64,000 nucleotides of DNA from Halopseudomonas sabulinigri (lineage in GTDB: Bacteria; Pseudomonadota; Gammaproteobacteria; Pseudomonadales; Pseudomonadaceae). Position numbers and translations under genes: made by a program. This document shows positions 20,231-29,355 of this stretch, in pieces (positions within the stretch are counted from its first letter, which is position 1; every line of letters begins with the position of its first letter). Under the pieces are notes generated by a model that was not told the origin of the DNA, ran no database searches, and saw only the letters and a list, made by a program, of their open reading frames with translations. The stretch is taken from NCBI RefSeq assembly GCF_900105255.1, contig NZ_LT629763.1:806001-870000 (forward strand). The letters run 5' to 3'.

Positions 20231-20422
20231 CTAGACCTTGTTGCCGCGCGGCCCCGCGAAGAACCAGATGATCAGGCCCAGCAGCGGCAGCAGTACCACC
20301 AGCAATACCCAGAGCAGCTTGGCACCCATGCTGGCATTGCTTTGCAAAATGTTGATCACAGCCCAAATGTCGCCGATCAGAATCAGCAGACCCAGAATCC
20401 CCCCACCGGTACCAAAGTTCAT
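20231..20422 (-). CDS. Small membrane protein with PLDc_N-like domain
   Basis: The 63-residue protein from the ATG at 20422 (good GGGAG ribosome site) has two hydrophobic helices (ILGLLILIGDIWAVINIL and LLWVLLVVLLPLLGLIIWFF) and a basic tail ending in GPRGNKV. This matches the small PLDc_N family, membrane proteins found alone or at the N-terminus of cardiolipin synthases. The function of the stand-alone form is not established. Confidence 0.8.
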   Translation of the reverse strand: MNFGTGGGILGLLILIGDIWAVINILQSNASMGAKLLWVLLVVLLPLLGLIIWFFAGPRGNKV

Positions 20423-20498
20423 CGCACTCTCCCTTTTCTTGTCAGACAAAATACCGAGCTGCTTTCACTATAGCCGCCCCAGGGCGCGGGCCCGGCGC

Positions 20499-21029
20499 TC
20501 AGATATCCAGTAATTGCAACTCGCCTAACTTCGACCCTGGCACCGGCGTATCGTTCAGCGCCTGCTCATCGCCCACCAGATTCAGCCAGTGACAAGCGCT
20601 GCCGGCAGCGGGTACCAGTGCCCACTCATGGCCAGACGGAATCCATACCAGATCGCCGTGGCGTACCGCCAGCACCAACGCTTGATCAGCATGGCCAAGG
20701 CACAGGCGCGCCTGCCCGGCGCTTAACAGCAGCCATTGGCCGGCTGAGCGCTGCACGGCCCCAGCGTCCAGCCGGCTGGGCACTTCGGCATAGCCCGGCT
20801 CGCCTTTCTGTTCTGCCGCCGTTGCACAGCGTGGCACTGGCAAGCCGCTATCGGCGATGCGCTGCGCGGCAGCCGCTTGCAGCTGCGCGCGATCCTCAGG
20901 CAGCCCGGTGGGCAATTGCAGCAACCGCACCTCACGCTCGATCAACACGGCAGTGATGTCTTCCAGATGGGTGAGAACACGAGCCGGACAAAGCCACTGC
21001 CCCGCCTCATACATCGCCAGAATGCTCAT
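20499..21029 (-). CDS. Degenerate acireductone dioxygenase (ARD/MtnD)-like cupin
   Basis: The 176-residue protein keeps the ARD N-terminal signature (VLTHLEDITAVL, residues about 18-29) and the late cupin strand (HGDLVWIPSGHEWALV). The metal-binding stretch expected as HxHGEDEVRFF is replaced by a segment with no HxHxxxE (DAGAVQRSAGQWLLL). It is therefore unlikely to bind Fe/Ni or act as a dioxygenase of methionine salvage. In P. aeruginosa, as I recall, aroC and an MFS gene are followed by mtnB, mtnD and mtnC. Here the MFS gene ends 10 bases upstream and only this remnant follows, with no mtnB or mtnC in the window. Confidence 0.7.
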   Translation of the reverse strand: MSILAMYEAGQWLCPARVLTHLEDITAVLIEREVRLLQLPTGLPEDRAQLQAAAAQRIADSGLPVPRCATAAEQKGEPGYAEVPSRLDAGAVQRSAGQWLLLSAGQARLCLGHADQALVLAVRHGDLVWIPSGHEWALVPAAGSACHWLNLVGDEQALNDTPVPGSKLGELQLLDI

Positions 21030-21039
21030 GGTCTGCTCC

Positions 21040-22212
21040 TCATGCACGCTGCAAGCGCAGCGCGAGAATGATTGCGCCCAGTGCGGCAGCCAACGCGGCC
21101 AATGCGAAAGTCCAGGACGCTCCCAGGCTGTCCCAGGCGTAACCAGAGTAAAGTGCGCCCAAGGCGCCACCAACCCCGGCCAAGGTCGCATACAGCGCCT
21201 GGCCCTGACCCTGCAGCCGGGCGCTGAAACTGTGCTGCACAAAGTGCACCGCGGCCACGTGGAAGGCGCCAAAGGTGGCGGCGTGCAGGCACTGCGCAAA
21301 AAGGAGCGTGGGCAAGTCGCCAGCATAATTGCCCAGTAGAATCCAGCGCAGCGCTGCCAGGGCAAAACTGACCACCAGAATCAGCTTCAGGCTGCAACGC
21401 GCGAGCAGCGGACGCATCAGTAGAAACAGCAGTATCTCCGCCAGCACACCCAGCGCCCAAAGCAAGCCAATAAAGCCGCGGCTGTAACCCAGGCGTTCAA
21501 GATGAATGGTCAAAAAGGTGTAGTACGGCCCGTGCGATAGCTGCATCAGCGCCACACAGAGAAAAAACGCCATCACGCCGGGGCGGCGCAGCTGTTGCAG
21601 CAAGCCCTCGCCCAATACCTTGCTGCTGGGCGCCACCGGCGGTGCGGGAATCAGCAGGCTGCAAGCCACAATCGCGCACATGACCGTCAGCAGAACTCGA
21701 GGGTAGGCCTGCATACCGAAGCGCTCCAACACCTCACCCAGCAGCACCACGGTGAGAATGAAGCCGACCGAACCCCACAGACGCACCTGACTGTAGCGCG
21801 AAGCCTGCTCGCGCAGATGCGTCAGCGTAATGGCCTCGAATTGCGGCAGAATCGCGTGCCAGAAAAAGCTGTGCAGCGCCATTACCGCTGCCAGCCACCA
21901 ATAGTCCTGGCGGTAGAAAATCGCGGCAAAGCACAACGCGGTAAAGAGCGCGCCGCAGCGCACGATCAACAAGCGTTGGCCCGTGGCGTCGCCAATCCAG
22001 CCCCACAGATTGGGCGCCAGGCAACGCATCAGCATGGGAATAGCGACCAGCTCGCCAATGCGTGCCGCCGAAAACCCCAAGGACTCGAAGTAGAGTGCGA
22101 GAAAAGGCGCGACCCCGCCCAACAGGGCAAAGTAGCTGAAGTAGAAACCGGAGAGGCGCCAGTAAGGCAGCGGCGCTGTGTGCGCCCCTGCCCCCGCGCC
22201 CGTTGAGCTCAA
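21040..22212 (-). CDS. MFS transporter, HcaT/3-phenylpropionate-permease-like
   Basis: The 390-residue protein has about 12 hydrophobic helices and lies in the MFS_1-like/HcaT group, with conserved [20 protein letters not shown] at the start and [12 protein letters not shown] in the middle. The substrate is not known. It starts with TTG at 22212, which overlaps the aroC stop by 4 bases (TTGA), so it is translated from the aroC message. The ARD-like gene follows after 10 bases. Confidence 0.85.
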   Translation of the reverse strand: MSSTGAGAGAHTAPLPYWRLSGFYFSYFALLGGVAPFLALYFESLGFSAARIGELVAIPMLMRCLAPNLWGWIGDATGQRLLIVRCGALFTALCFAAIFYRQDYWWLAAVMALHSFFWHAILPQFEAITLTHLREQASRYSQVRLWGSVGFILTVVLLGEVLERFGMQAYPRVLLTVMCAIVACSLLIPAPPVAPSSKVLGEGLLQQLRRPGVMAFFLCVALMQLSHGPYYTFLTIHLERLGYSRGFIGLLWALGVLAEILLFLLMRPLLARCSLKLILVVSFALAALRWILLGNYAGDLPTLLFAQCLHAATFGAFHVAAVHFVQHSFSARLQGQGQALYATLAGVGGALGALYSGYAWDSLGASWTFALAALAAALGAIILALRLQRA

Positions 22213-23300
22213 AGCTGGCCCAGTACCGGCGTGGTGACCGTGACGTCGGCGTTCTGCCCGCGGTGGCGCAGCAGATGGTCTATCAATACCAGCGCCATCA
22301 TGGCCTCGGCGATAGGCGTGGCGCGGATGCCCACGCAGGGGTCGTGGCGCCCCTTGGTGATCACATCTACCGCGTTGCCGTGCACATCGATGGAGCGACC
22401 CGGCGTGGTTATGCTGGAAGTCGGCTTGAGCGCCAGGCTGGCGACAATCGGCTGGCCAGAAGAAATACCACCCAACACGCCACCCGCCTGATTGCTGACA
22501 AAGCCTTCCGGCGTCAGCTCATCGCGGTGCTCGGTACCGCGCTGCGCGACCGCGGCAAACCCGGCGCCCACCTCAACGCCCTTCACCGCATTGATGCCCA
22601 TCAGCGCATAGGCCAGCTCGGCATCCAGACGATCAAAGATCGGCTCGCCCAGACCCGGCGGCACACCTTCGGCAACTACAGTGATTTTGGCCCCGACAGA
22701 ATCCTGATCACGGCGCAGCTGATCCATGTAGGCTTCCAGCTCGGCGAGCTTGCCCGGGTCGGCGCTGAAAAAGGCGTTATCGTTCACGCCATCCCAGCTC
22801 TTGAACGGAATCTCGATGGGGCCCAACTGGCTCATGTAGCCCCGCACCTGAATGCCCTGGGTCGCCAGATACTTCTTGGCAATGGCACCGGCTGCCACGC
22901 GCATGGCGGTTTCCCGCGCCGAGGAACGCCCGCCGCCACGGTAATCGCGCACGCCGTACTTGTGGTGATAGGTGTAATCGGCATGGGCCGGGCGGAACAG
23001 GTCCTTGATCGCCGAATAATCCTTGGATTTCTGATCAGTATTGCGAATCAGCAGGCCGATCGGGCAACCGGTAGTGACACCTTCGAACACGCCGGAGAGG
23101 ATCTCGACCTCGTCGGCCTCCTGACGCTGCGTGGTGTGACGGCTGGTGCCGGGTTTGCGGCGATCCAGATCACGCTGCAGGTCTTCGCTTGAGAGCGGCA
23201 AGCCTGGCGGGCAACCGTCCACGATGGCAACCAGTGCAGGGCCATGGCTTTCGCCGGCCGTGGTGACGGTGAACAGGGTTCCAAGGGTGTTTCCGGACAT
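22209..23300 (-). CDS. aroC: Chorismate synthase
   Basis: AroC converts 5-enolpyruvylshikimate 3-phosphate to chorismate using reduced FMN, the last common step of aromatic amino acid synthesis. The 363-residue protein starts [20 protein letters not shown]. It has [21 protein letters not shown], the [12 protein letters not shown] loop and the late RGTEHRDEL segment. The ATG at 23300 was chosen for the standard start. It leads an operon with the overlapping MFS gene. Confidence 0.98.
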   Translation of the reverse strand: MSGNTLGTLFTVTTAGESHGPALVAIVDGCPPGLPLSSEDLQRDLDRRKPGTSRHTTQRQEADEVEILSGVFEGVTTGCPIGLLIRNTDQKSKDYSAIKDLFRPAHADYTYHHKYGVRDYRGGGRSSARETAMRVAAGAIAKKYLATQGIQVRGYMSQLGPIEIPFKSWDGVNDNAFFSADPGKLAELEAYMDQLRRDQDSVGAKITVVAEGVPPGLGEPIFDRLDAELAYALMGINAVKGVEVGAGFAAVAQRGTEHRDELTPEGFVSNQAGGVLGGISSGQPIVASLALKPTSSITTPGRSIDVHGNAVDVITKGRHDPCVGIRATPIAEAMMALVLIDHLLRHRGQNADVTVTTPVLGQL

Positions 23301-23413
23301 AAACTCAACCTGATGTAAGCGACGGCAGTGCCGCAGTATACCGTTCGCCCCGCATGGGTGACAGTCTGAAATCAACCCGCTAGGCTAGTGCGCTTCACCC
23401 TCGCGGAGCCAAT

Positions 23414-24181
23414 ATGCCGAGCTTTCTGGCGTCGTTATTGCCCGATCAGATTTCCCCACTGCTGGCTGCCGCGCTGATTCTCTGCTCGGCCGTCACCTCG
23501 ATGATTACCGCCGCCCTTGGTGCCGGGGGCGGCGTGATGCTGCTGGCGATCATGGCGCTGAGCATGCCCACCGCCGCCATCATTCCGGTACACGGCATGG
23601 TACAACTGGGCTCCAACGCCAACCGTGCGCTGATGACCTGGCGGCACATCAACCTGCGGGTGATCGCCTGGTTTCTGCCCGGCGTGGTCTTGGGCGCCTG
23701 GCTGGCCAGCCGCCTGTTGGTGAACCTGCCCCTGGCGAGTATCCAGCTCAGTATTGCCCTGTTCATTCTCTTGCTGTGCTGGGGCCCCGCTATTCCCAAG
23801 GTTGCCACCGGGCGCGTGGGCACTCTGCTGGCCTCTACCCTCACAAGTTTTCTCAGCCTGTTTGTCGGCGCCACGGGCCCGCTGGTAGCCGCTTTTATCA
23901 AACAGCAGCAGAACAGCAAGCGGCTGCAGACGGTGGCTACCTTTGCCGCCGCCATGGCTCTGCAACACGCACCCAAGGCGCTCGCCTTTGGCGCCGCGGG
24001 CTTTGTGTTCCACGCCTGGCTGCCGCTGATTATCGGCATGATCGCCGCGGGTGCGCTGGGTACCTGGGCTGGCCTGCATATTCTGCAGCGGCTGAGTGAT
24101 CGGCACTTCAGCCGGCTGTTCAACGTGATTCTGACCCTGCTCGCCATACGTCTGGCCTGGGAAGCCATCACCCATTGGTGA
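23414..24181 (+). CDS. TauE/SafE (TSUP) family permease
   Basis: The 255-residue protein has 7-8 hydrophobic helices and the two TSUP repeat motifs (AALGAGGGVMLL near residue 35 and SLFVGATGPLVAAF near 150). TSUP proteins export or import sulfonates, sulfite or other organosulfur anions, but the substrate here cannot be told from sequence. It stands alone between aroC (divergent) and the next plus-strand gene. Confidence 0.88.
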   Translation: MPSFLASLLPDQISPLLAAALILCSAVTSMITAALGAGGGVMLLAIMALSMPTAAIIPVHGMVQLGSNANRALMTWRHINLRVIAWFLPGVVLGAWLASRLLVNLPLASIQLSIALFILLLCWGPAIPKVATGRVGTLLASTLTSFLSLFVGATGPLVAAFIKQQQNSKRLQTVATFAAAMALQHAPKALAFGAAGFVFHAWLPLIIGMIAAGALGTWAGLHILQRLSDRHFSRLFNVILTLLAIRLAWEAITHW

Positions 24182-24284
24182 GCATGACTTTTGCTGACCA
24201 TGGGGATACATTACAGAAACCCGCCGCAACGCCGATACAGGTTGAAGTAACCGCCGAACGCAGTACGCGCGCCCAGGACGAAGC

Positions 24285-25064
24285 ATGAGCGAGATCGAGA
24301 CCATCAGCCCGGAATCCAGCCAGGAGCAGACCGCTCTGCGTGATCCCTTTGCGCGCGCCAAGCCCTCAGACTTCTACTGGGTACAGCTCAAGCCGGTATT
24401 CAAAGCGCGCGTACTGGTGCATCAGGAAAAGCTCGCGCAGATCGCAGTAACCCAGGAAAAGGTCGGCAGCCTCGAGTTGCTGCGTCTGCAAGTACGCTTT
24501 GAGGGTGAGGCGCTACCGGAAAGCGGCAATTGCCTGGAAGTCATGGTCGATCACAAACGCCAACGTGTACGCTTTGGGCCGCTCAGCGGCGTTAGCATCC
24601 AGCCAGCCCAGCGTGGCCTGGGCACCTTCATGCTCGCGCAACTGATTCACTGGTGCCAGCGCTACTGCGGCGAGTATGCGGTCACGCCAATCAGCCTGCG
24701 CGCGGAGGATTTCAAAAGCGGCGACGCCCGCAACGCCTTTGAGAACGTGCTCAGCCGAGCCGGCTTTACCGTCACCACGCTGGATGAAGACACCCACAGC
24801 GGCGTAGCCCAAAGCAACCGCGTAAACGACCTCATCGGCAGTTGGAACACCGAACGAATCCAGCCCCTGCAGATCGGCAATCTGCTCGGCCAACTGCGCG
24901 AGCACGAAGCCCTCAACCTCAAGCAAACAGCCCAACTGAACAACCTGCAAAGCGTGATCGCCGGGTACAAGCGCTCCGACATGGGCAACCGCTTCGCCAT
25001 TGGCTGCCTCATCGTGTTCAGTATTTTCCAGGCACTGATGCTGCTGTGGGTGGTACTGCGCTGA
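24285..25064 (+). CDS. Conserved protein with GNAT-like middle and C-terminal membrane anchor
   Basis: The 259-residue protein has a soluble N-terminal region of about 175 residues with an acetyltransferase-like pattern (QRGLGTFMLAQLIHWCQ, then ARNAFENVLSRAGF). A short coiled stretch (LNLKQTAQLNNLQSVIAGYK) leads to one C-terminal transmembrane helix (FAIGCLIVFSIFQALMLLWVVL). It thus looks like a tail-anchored inner-membrane protein. A similar gene lies by prmB in P. aeruginosa, as I recall. The GNAT assignment is tentative and its substrate unknown. It ends 3 bases from the convergent prmB stop. Confidence 0.7.
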   Translation: MSEIETISPESSQEQTALRDPFARAKPSDFYWVQLKPVFKARVLVHQEKLAQIAVTQEKVGSLELLRLQVRFEGEALPESGNCLEVMVDHKRQRVRFGPLSGVSIQPAQRGLGTFMLAQLIHWCQRYCGEYAVTPISLRAEDFKSGDARNAFENVLSRAGFTVTTLDEDTHSGVAQSNRVNDLIGSWNTERIQPLQIGNLLGQLREHEALNLKQTAQLNNLQSVIAGYKRSDMGNRFAIGCLIVFSIFQALMLLWVVLR

Positions 25065-25067
25065 ACG

Positions 25068-25979
25068 CTAGAGCCCTTCGGCGAACAGCGGCTGAAAATG
25101 GCGGCACTGCTCGGCACTGAGCACAAACACCCCGTGCCCGCCATGCTCGAACTTCACCCACTCAAAGTCGACCTCGGGCCACTCAGCCATCACATGCACC
25201 ATGCTGTTACCCACCTCAATCACCAGCACACCGTCTTCACTGAGGTAGTCCGCCGCTTCTGCCAGCATGCGGCGCACCAGGTCCAGGCCGTCGTCGCCCG
25301 CAGCCAGGCCCATCTCGGGTTCGTGCCGGTATTCCTCCGGCAGACTGTCCATGTCCTCGGCGTCCACATAGGGCGGATTGCTGACGATCAGGTCGAACCG
25401 CTCGCCGGCCAAACCATCAAAGCCATCCGACCAGCGCGCTTCTACCCGCTCGGTTAGGCCGTGCATCTCAATATTGGCCTCGGCTACCGCCAGCGCATCG
25501 GCCGACAAATCAGCCAGCACCACTTCGGCTTCGTCAAAGGCGTAGGCACAGGCAATGCCAATACACCCACTGCCGGTACACAGGTCCAGAATGCGCAGCG
25601 GATCACGCTCCAACCAAGGCTCAAAGCGTGAGTCGATCAGCTCGGCAATCGGCGAGCGCGGCACCAGCACGCGGTCATCGACGATGAAGTCCAAGCCGGC
25701 AAAACGCGCGTGACCAGTCAGGTAGGCCGCCGGAATACGCAGGCGTATACGCTCTTGCAGCAGCGCCACAGCGGCGTCGCGCTCCTCTTCGGTGACCCGG
25801 CATTGCAGATAGGGTTCGGGCGTTTCCCACGGCAAGTAGAGCGCATGCAACACCAGCAGGCGGGACTCGTCCCAGGCGTTGTCGGTGCCGTGCCCGAAAA
25901 ACAGCTCGGTCTGATGAAAACGGCTGACGCCCCAGCGGATCAAATCCTGCACGGTTTTCAATGCGGCGTATTCACTCAT
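25068..25979 (-). CDS. prmB: 50S ribosomal protein L3 glutamine methyltransferase
   Basis: PrmB methylates the side-chain nitrogen of a glutamine in ribosomal protein L3, using SAM. The 303-residue protein has the SAM motif [13 protein letters not shown] and the catalytic NPPY (Asn201) in [13 protein letters not shown], followed by [18 protein letters not shown], typical of PrmB rather than PrmC. It is convergent with the preceding gene and divergent from smrB. Confidence 0.95.
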   Translation of the reverse strand: MSEYAALKTVQDLIRWGVSRFHQTELFFGHGTDNAWDESRLLVLHALYLPWETPEPYLQCRVTEEERDAAVALLQERIRLRIPAAYLTGHARFAGLDFIVDDRVLVPRSPIAELIDSRFEPWLERDPLRILDLCTGSGCIGIACAYAFDEAEVVLADLSADALAVAEANIEMHGLTERVEARWSDGFDGLAGERFDLIVSNPPYVDAEDMDSLPEEYRHEPEMGLAAGDDGLDLVRRMLAEAADYLSEDGVLVIEVGNSMVHVMAEWPEVDFEWVKFEHGGHGVFVLSAEQCRHFQPLFAEGL

Positions 25980-26074
25980 GATCTAAATCCTTGTTCTGTC
26001 AGGCGCCCATTCTACGCTGCCGCGTGCCAGCGACTACTGGTACACTGCGGTTTTTTAGCAGCTGATCACTGAAA

Positions 26075-26647
26075 ATGTCTCAGGATAACGTCGAACCCGA
26101 TGACGAAAACCTGTTCCGGCAGGCCATCAAGGGTGTCAAACCACTCAAGCAACAGCAAGCCGATACCGGTAAGCCCAAGGCCGATCGCGCCCGCATCGCG
26201 GCCAGTCGCGCCCGCGCGCTGACCGGTAACACCAGCATCGTGATAGACGGCCTTTCCGACCAGTTTGTGATTGATGTAGCCCCTGAAGAAGAACTCATGT
26301 GGGGCGCCAACGGCGTCCAGGCCAGCCAGCTGCGCAAACTCAAAAGCGCGCAAATCCCCTTTGATGGCTCAATCGATCTGCACGGCATGACGGTAGAACG
26401 TGCCCGCGAGTTGCTCTGGGCCTTTCTGGCCGAAGCGGTAAAGCAGGAAATTCGCTGCGTGCGCGTCACCCACGGCAAAGCGCAACGCAAGGACGGCCGC
26501 ACGCCCATCCTGAAAAGCCACGTCAATACCTGGCTGCGACAACACGCCAGCGTACTGGCCTTCACCTCCTGCATCCCGCGCCATGGCGGCACGGGGTCTG
26601 TTTATGTGCTGCTCAAGCGGACTATGCTGGAGGGGCGGGAGGACTGA
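26075..26647 (+). CDS. smrB: SmrB-like Smr-domain endonuclease/ribosome rescue factor
   Basis: The 190-residue protein has a charged N-terminal region and a C-terminal Smr domain (about 95-185) with SIDLHGMTVERARELL, RVTHGKAQRK and PRHGGTGSVYVLLKR. These are the DLHG and HGxG motifs of Smr nucleases. In E. coli SmrB cuts mRNA at collided ribosomes. It is divergent from prmB, the usual neighbour in gammaproteobacteria, and immediately precedes the IS region. Confidence 0.9.
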   Translation: MSQDNVEPDDENLFRQAIKGVKPLKQQQADTGKPKADRARIAASRARALTGNTSIVIDGLSDQFVIDVAPEEELMWGANGVQASQLRKLKSAQIPFDGSIDLHGMTVERARELLWAFLAEAVKQEIRCVRVTHGKAQRKDGRTPILKSHVNTWLRQHASVLAFTSCIPRHGGTGSVYVLLKRTMLEGRED

Positions 26648-26900
26648 GGAGAGTGTTATTTCCTCGATGTCCTTAGCAGTCTTTTGGCCTATGCTCCGAT
26701 TGGGAAGCTTGATGATAGGCACTACTGCCAAGTGTTAAACCGCAAACGCAAGGGCAGTACGTTTCAAAACTCAGCCAGTTATAACTATTGTATGGATAAT
26801 TTCTGCCGTGTTTGGGTAAATTGAGGCCCACCCCCGACGGCCATCGGGGGCCTTCATGCAGCAGCTCGGTGTAGCGCCGGCTCCTCTTTTGAGAGACCGA
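26648..26900. other. Non-coding stretch between smrB and the IS element
   Basis: About 250 bases without a convincing gene. It contains a 7-bp hairpin, CCCCCGA / TCGGGGG (26831-26850), without a T-run, and the left arm of a larger inverted repeat at 26889-26895. A 77-codon minus-strand frame (26673-26906) has no ribosome site I trust and an improbable composition. The stretch may hold the end of smrB transcription and part of the IS left end. Confidence 0.5.
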
Positions 26901-26931
26901 TAACAAGTGGGTAGCGCTGCATGACTCTCAA
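26889..26931 (+). ncRNA. Candidate guide (bridge/seek) RNA stem-loop at IS left end
   Basis: A perfect 7-bp inverted repeat, TTGAGAG (26889-26895) and CTCTCAA (26925-26931), encloses a 29-base loop that contains the left subterminal repeat. A second hairpin, CGGG/CCCG, lies at 26952-26967. IS110-family elements encode a structured guide RNA in a non-coding end, and the left gap of about 90 bases before the transposase is one of two places it could be. This is a structural guess only. Confidence 0.25.
26901..26909 (+). repeat. Left subterminal inverted repeat of the IS
   Basis: TAACAAGTG, the exact reverse complement of 27969-27977. It sits 84 bases before the transposase start. Confidence 0.55.
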
Positions 26932-26938
26932 GCGATAA

Positions 26939-27946
<1,008 letters not shown>

Positions 27947-27968
27947 TTTGGGACGTTGACACCACAGT

Positions 27969-27977
27969 CACTTGTTA
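27969..27977 (-). repeat. Right subterminal inverted repeat of the IS
   Basis: CACTTGTTA, the exact reverse complement of 26901-26909, 22 bases after the transposase stop. Confidence 0.55.
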
Positions 27978-28013
27978 GGGGACCGCTAGTGATGAACGCT
28001 AAAAGCTCCCCTA
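27976..28013. repeat. Hairpin at IS right end
   Basis: Perfect 7-bp arms TAGGGGA (27976-27982) and TCCCCTA (28007-28013) with a 24-base loop, similar in shape to the left-end stem-loop. It overlaps the right repeat and ends 8 bases before the stop of the next minus-strand gene. It could be part of an IS-encoded guide RNA or a terminator for that gene, although there is no T-run. Confidence 0.35.
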
Positions 28014-28021
28014 CTGACCAA

Positions 28022-28576
28022 TTAGTACCGTGGACGGTCGGATGACCAGCCGCATTTCTTGCATTCAAAGCTCACCCTGTATAACCACAAACCAACGAGA
28101 ATCGACCGTCTATAGCAACGTGGGCATTTAAATGGAAATATTCTGGGGAAGACCAGAAAGTGGAGAACCACGAATAAAAGAAGAGCTACGAAAAACCCAA
28201 CATCCGAAAACACGTCGCCAGACAAAAATAAATATTCAGCGATTGGCTCAGCCGAGATATATGAGACGGCATAAACAGTTGCGACAAATAAAAAAACCAA
28301 GCTCATCCAAGTGAAAACAACAAGCATGGAGTATGCTAACTTGGGCGCATCTGATAACAGGACTAGCCCGCTCCGCGTATCAGCACCACCAAAGAATACC
28401 CGACTAACCGCGAACCCAAAGAGCGCAGGAGCAAACCCGAATACTGCGGATAACATGCATATCCGCAATAATATTTTAACAGAAACCACTGACCCGCCGT
28501 CGGTCACCACGAAAACAATTGCCAAGGCGATGGTGACAGCCATCCACATTTGAAAAAAGAATTTAAAGTGCCGCAT
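28022..28576 (-). CDS. Membrane protein with C-terminal zinc ribbon, unknown function
   Basis: The 184-residue protein has four to five hydrophobic helices and a C-terminal zinc-ribbon pattern (KCPRC about 20 residues before FECKKCGW) facing one side of the membrane. I do not recognise the family. Base composition is visibly more A+T-rich than in the surrounding genes. It starts 6 bases after the stop of the next gene upstream on the same strand, so the two are cotranscribed. It abuts the right end of the IS. Confidence 0.65.
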   Translation of the reverse strand: MRHFKFFFQMWMAVTIALAIVFVVTDGGSVVSVKILLRICMLSAVFGFAPALFGFAVSRVFFGGADTRSGLVLLSDAPKLAYSMLVVFTWMSLVFLFVATVYAVSYISAEPIAEYLFLSGDVFSDVGFFVALLLFVVLHFLVFPRIFPFKCPRCYRRSILVGLWLYRVSFECKKCGWSSDRPRY

Positions 28577-28582
28577 ATTTCC

Positions 28583-28849
28583 TCAAGACTCGCCAAATAA
28601 ACTTGGATAATAAGGTGAAACTTTACACTCGTCGGTATAGATTAACCTCACGCTACACTTAAGATTTGAAAAATAACTCATCGCACCCTCACCGTTAATC
28701 TTCTGCTCGACAAACCGGGATTGCTTCGCCAACTCAAGCCGCGCGTCTTCTATCGACGTGTTTGAGCCAGACAGAATACTGACGAACTCAGCCGACTGAC
28801 CCACATTTATTTTTACCGATTCTTTAACCCAGAATTTGTAGTACTTCAT
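28583..28849 (-). CDS. Small hypothetical protein
   Basis: The 88-residue soluble-looking protein starts MKYYKFWVKESVKINVGQSA at the ATG at 28849. No signal peptide or membrane helix is evident, and I recognise no domain. It is A+T-rich and lies 6 bases upstream of the zinc-ribbon membrane gene, with which it probably forms a two-gene unit. The short spacing and matching composition are the main support. Confidence 0.55.
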   Translation of the reverse strand: MKYYKFWVKESVKINVGQSAEFVSILSGSNTSIEDARLELAKQSRFVEQKINGEGAMSYFSNLKCSVRLIYTDECKVSPYYPSLFGES

Positions 28850-28931
28850 GCGCAAGTATCATCCCTGATGGAGAACTGTGCAGCGCTGAGCGCCGCCAAA
28901 CGGTGCAAGATAAGCTACCAGCCGCCGCTCG

Positions 28932-29252
28932 TCATGCGTTCGAGAGAAGAATCACCGTCAGCCCAAAAGTGATTTGAAAAAACATGACCATCAACACAAA
29001 ACTCAAAATCAGGTAGTTCGGCACCGGGTTTTTCAGCAGATACCAGGCGATGCAGGTTTGCGCTATCGCTTGTATGGCCGCGATACCCAGAAAGTGCCGA
29101 AGCGCCCATAGACTCGCGATGATATCCGGCTTGGCCTCGACGAAAATTACAGCGAACGGGAACAGGCCAAGCAACAGAACTACCGAAAATAGCCCCTTCT
29201 TTCGCCAAAGGGCCAGGTCAGTAGCCAACATCTCCTGCGTTATCTTATTCAT
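28932..29252 (-). CDS. Small three-helix membrane protein, unknown function
   Basis: From the ATG at 29252 the 106-residue protein starts MNKITQEMLATDLALWRKKG and has three hydrophobic helices (GLFSVVLLLGLFPFAVIFVE, a middle one around AIQAIAQTCIAWYLL, and YLILSFVLMVMFFQITFGLTVILL). I do not recognise the family. It precedes the two genes above on the same strand with an 80-base gap and may belong to the same acquired group. Confidence 0.55.
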   Translation of the reverse strand: MNKITQEMLATDLALWRKKGLFSVVLLLGLFPFAVIFVEAKPDIIASLWALRHFLGIAAIQAIAQTCIAWYLLKNPVPNYLILSFVLMVMFFQITFGLTVILLSNA

Positions 29253-29355
29253 ACCCGCGCCCCTATACCGCCTTTGCCGAAAAGATGAATCACGCCCTTG
29301 ACCGCTGTGTACGCGCTTCACGCCCGGCTGTGATCACACCAGAAAAGATTGTCCC

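Noticed and set aside
23435..24361. Long minus-strand frames opposite the TauE/SafE gene
   Set aside because: The plus-strand protein has clear membrane helices and family motifs; the antisense frames are Gln/Arg/Gly-rich and match nothing.
26673..26906. 77-codon minus-strand frame with several Cys between smrB and the IS
   Set aside because: No ribosome site, odd composition, and it runs into the IS left end; I could not connect it to the zinc-ribbon gene beyond the IS as an interrupted gene.
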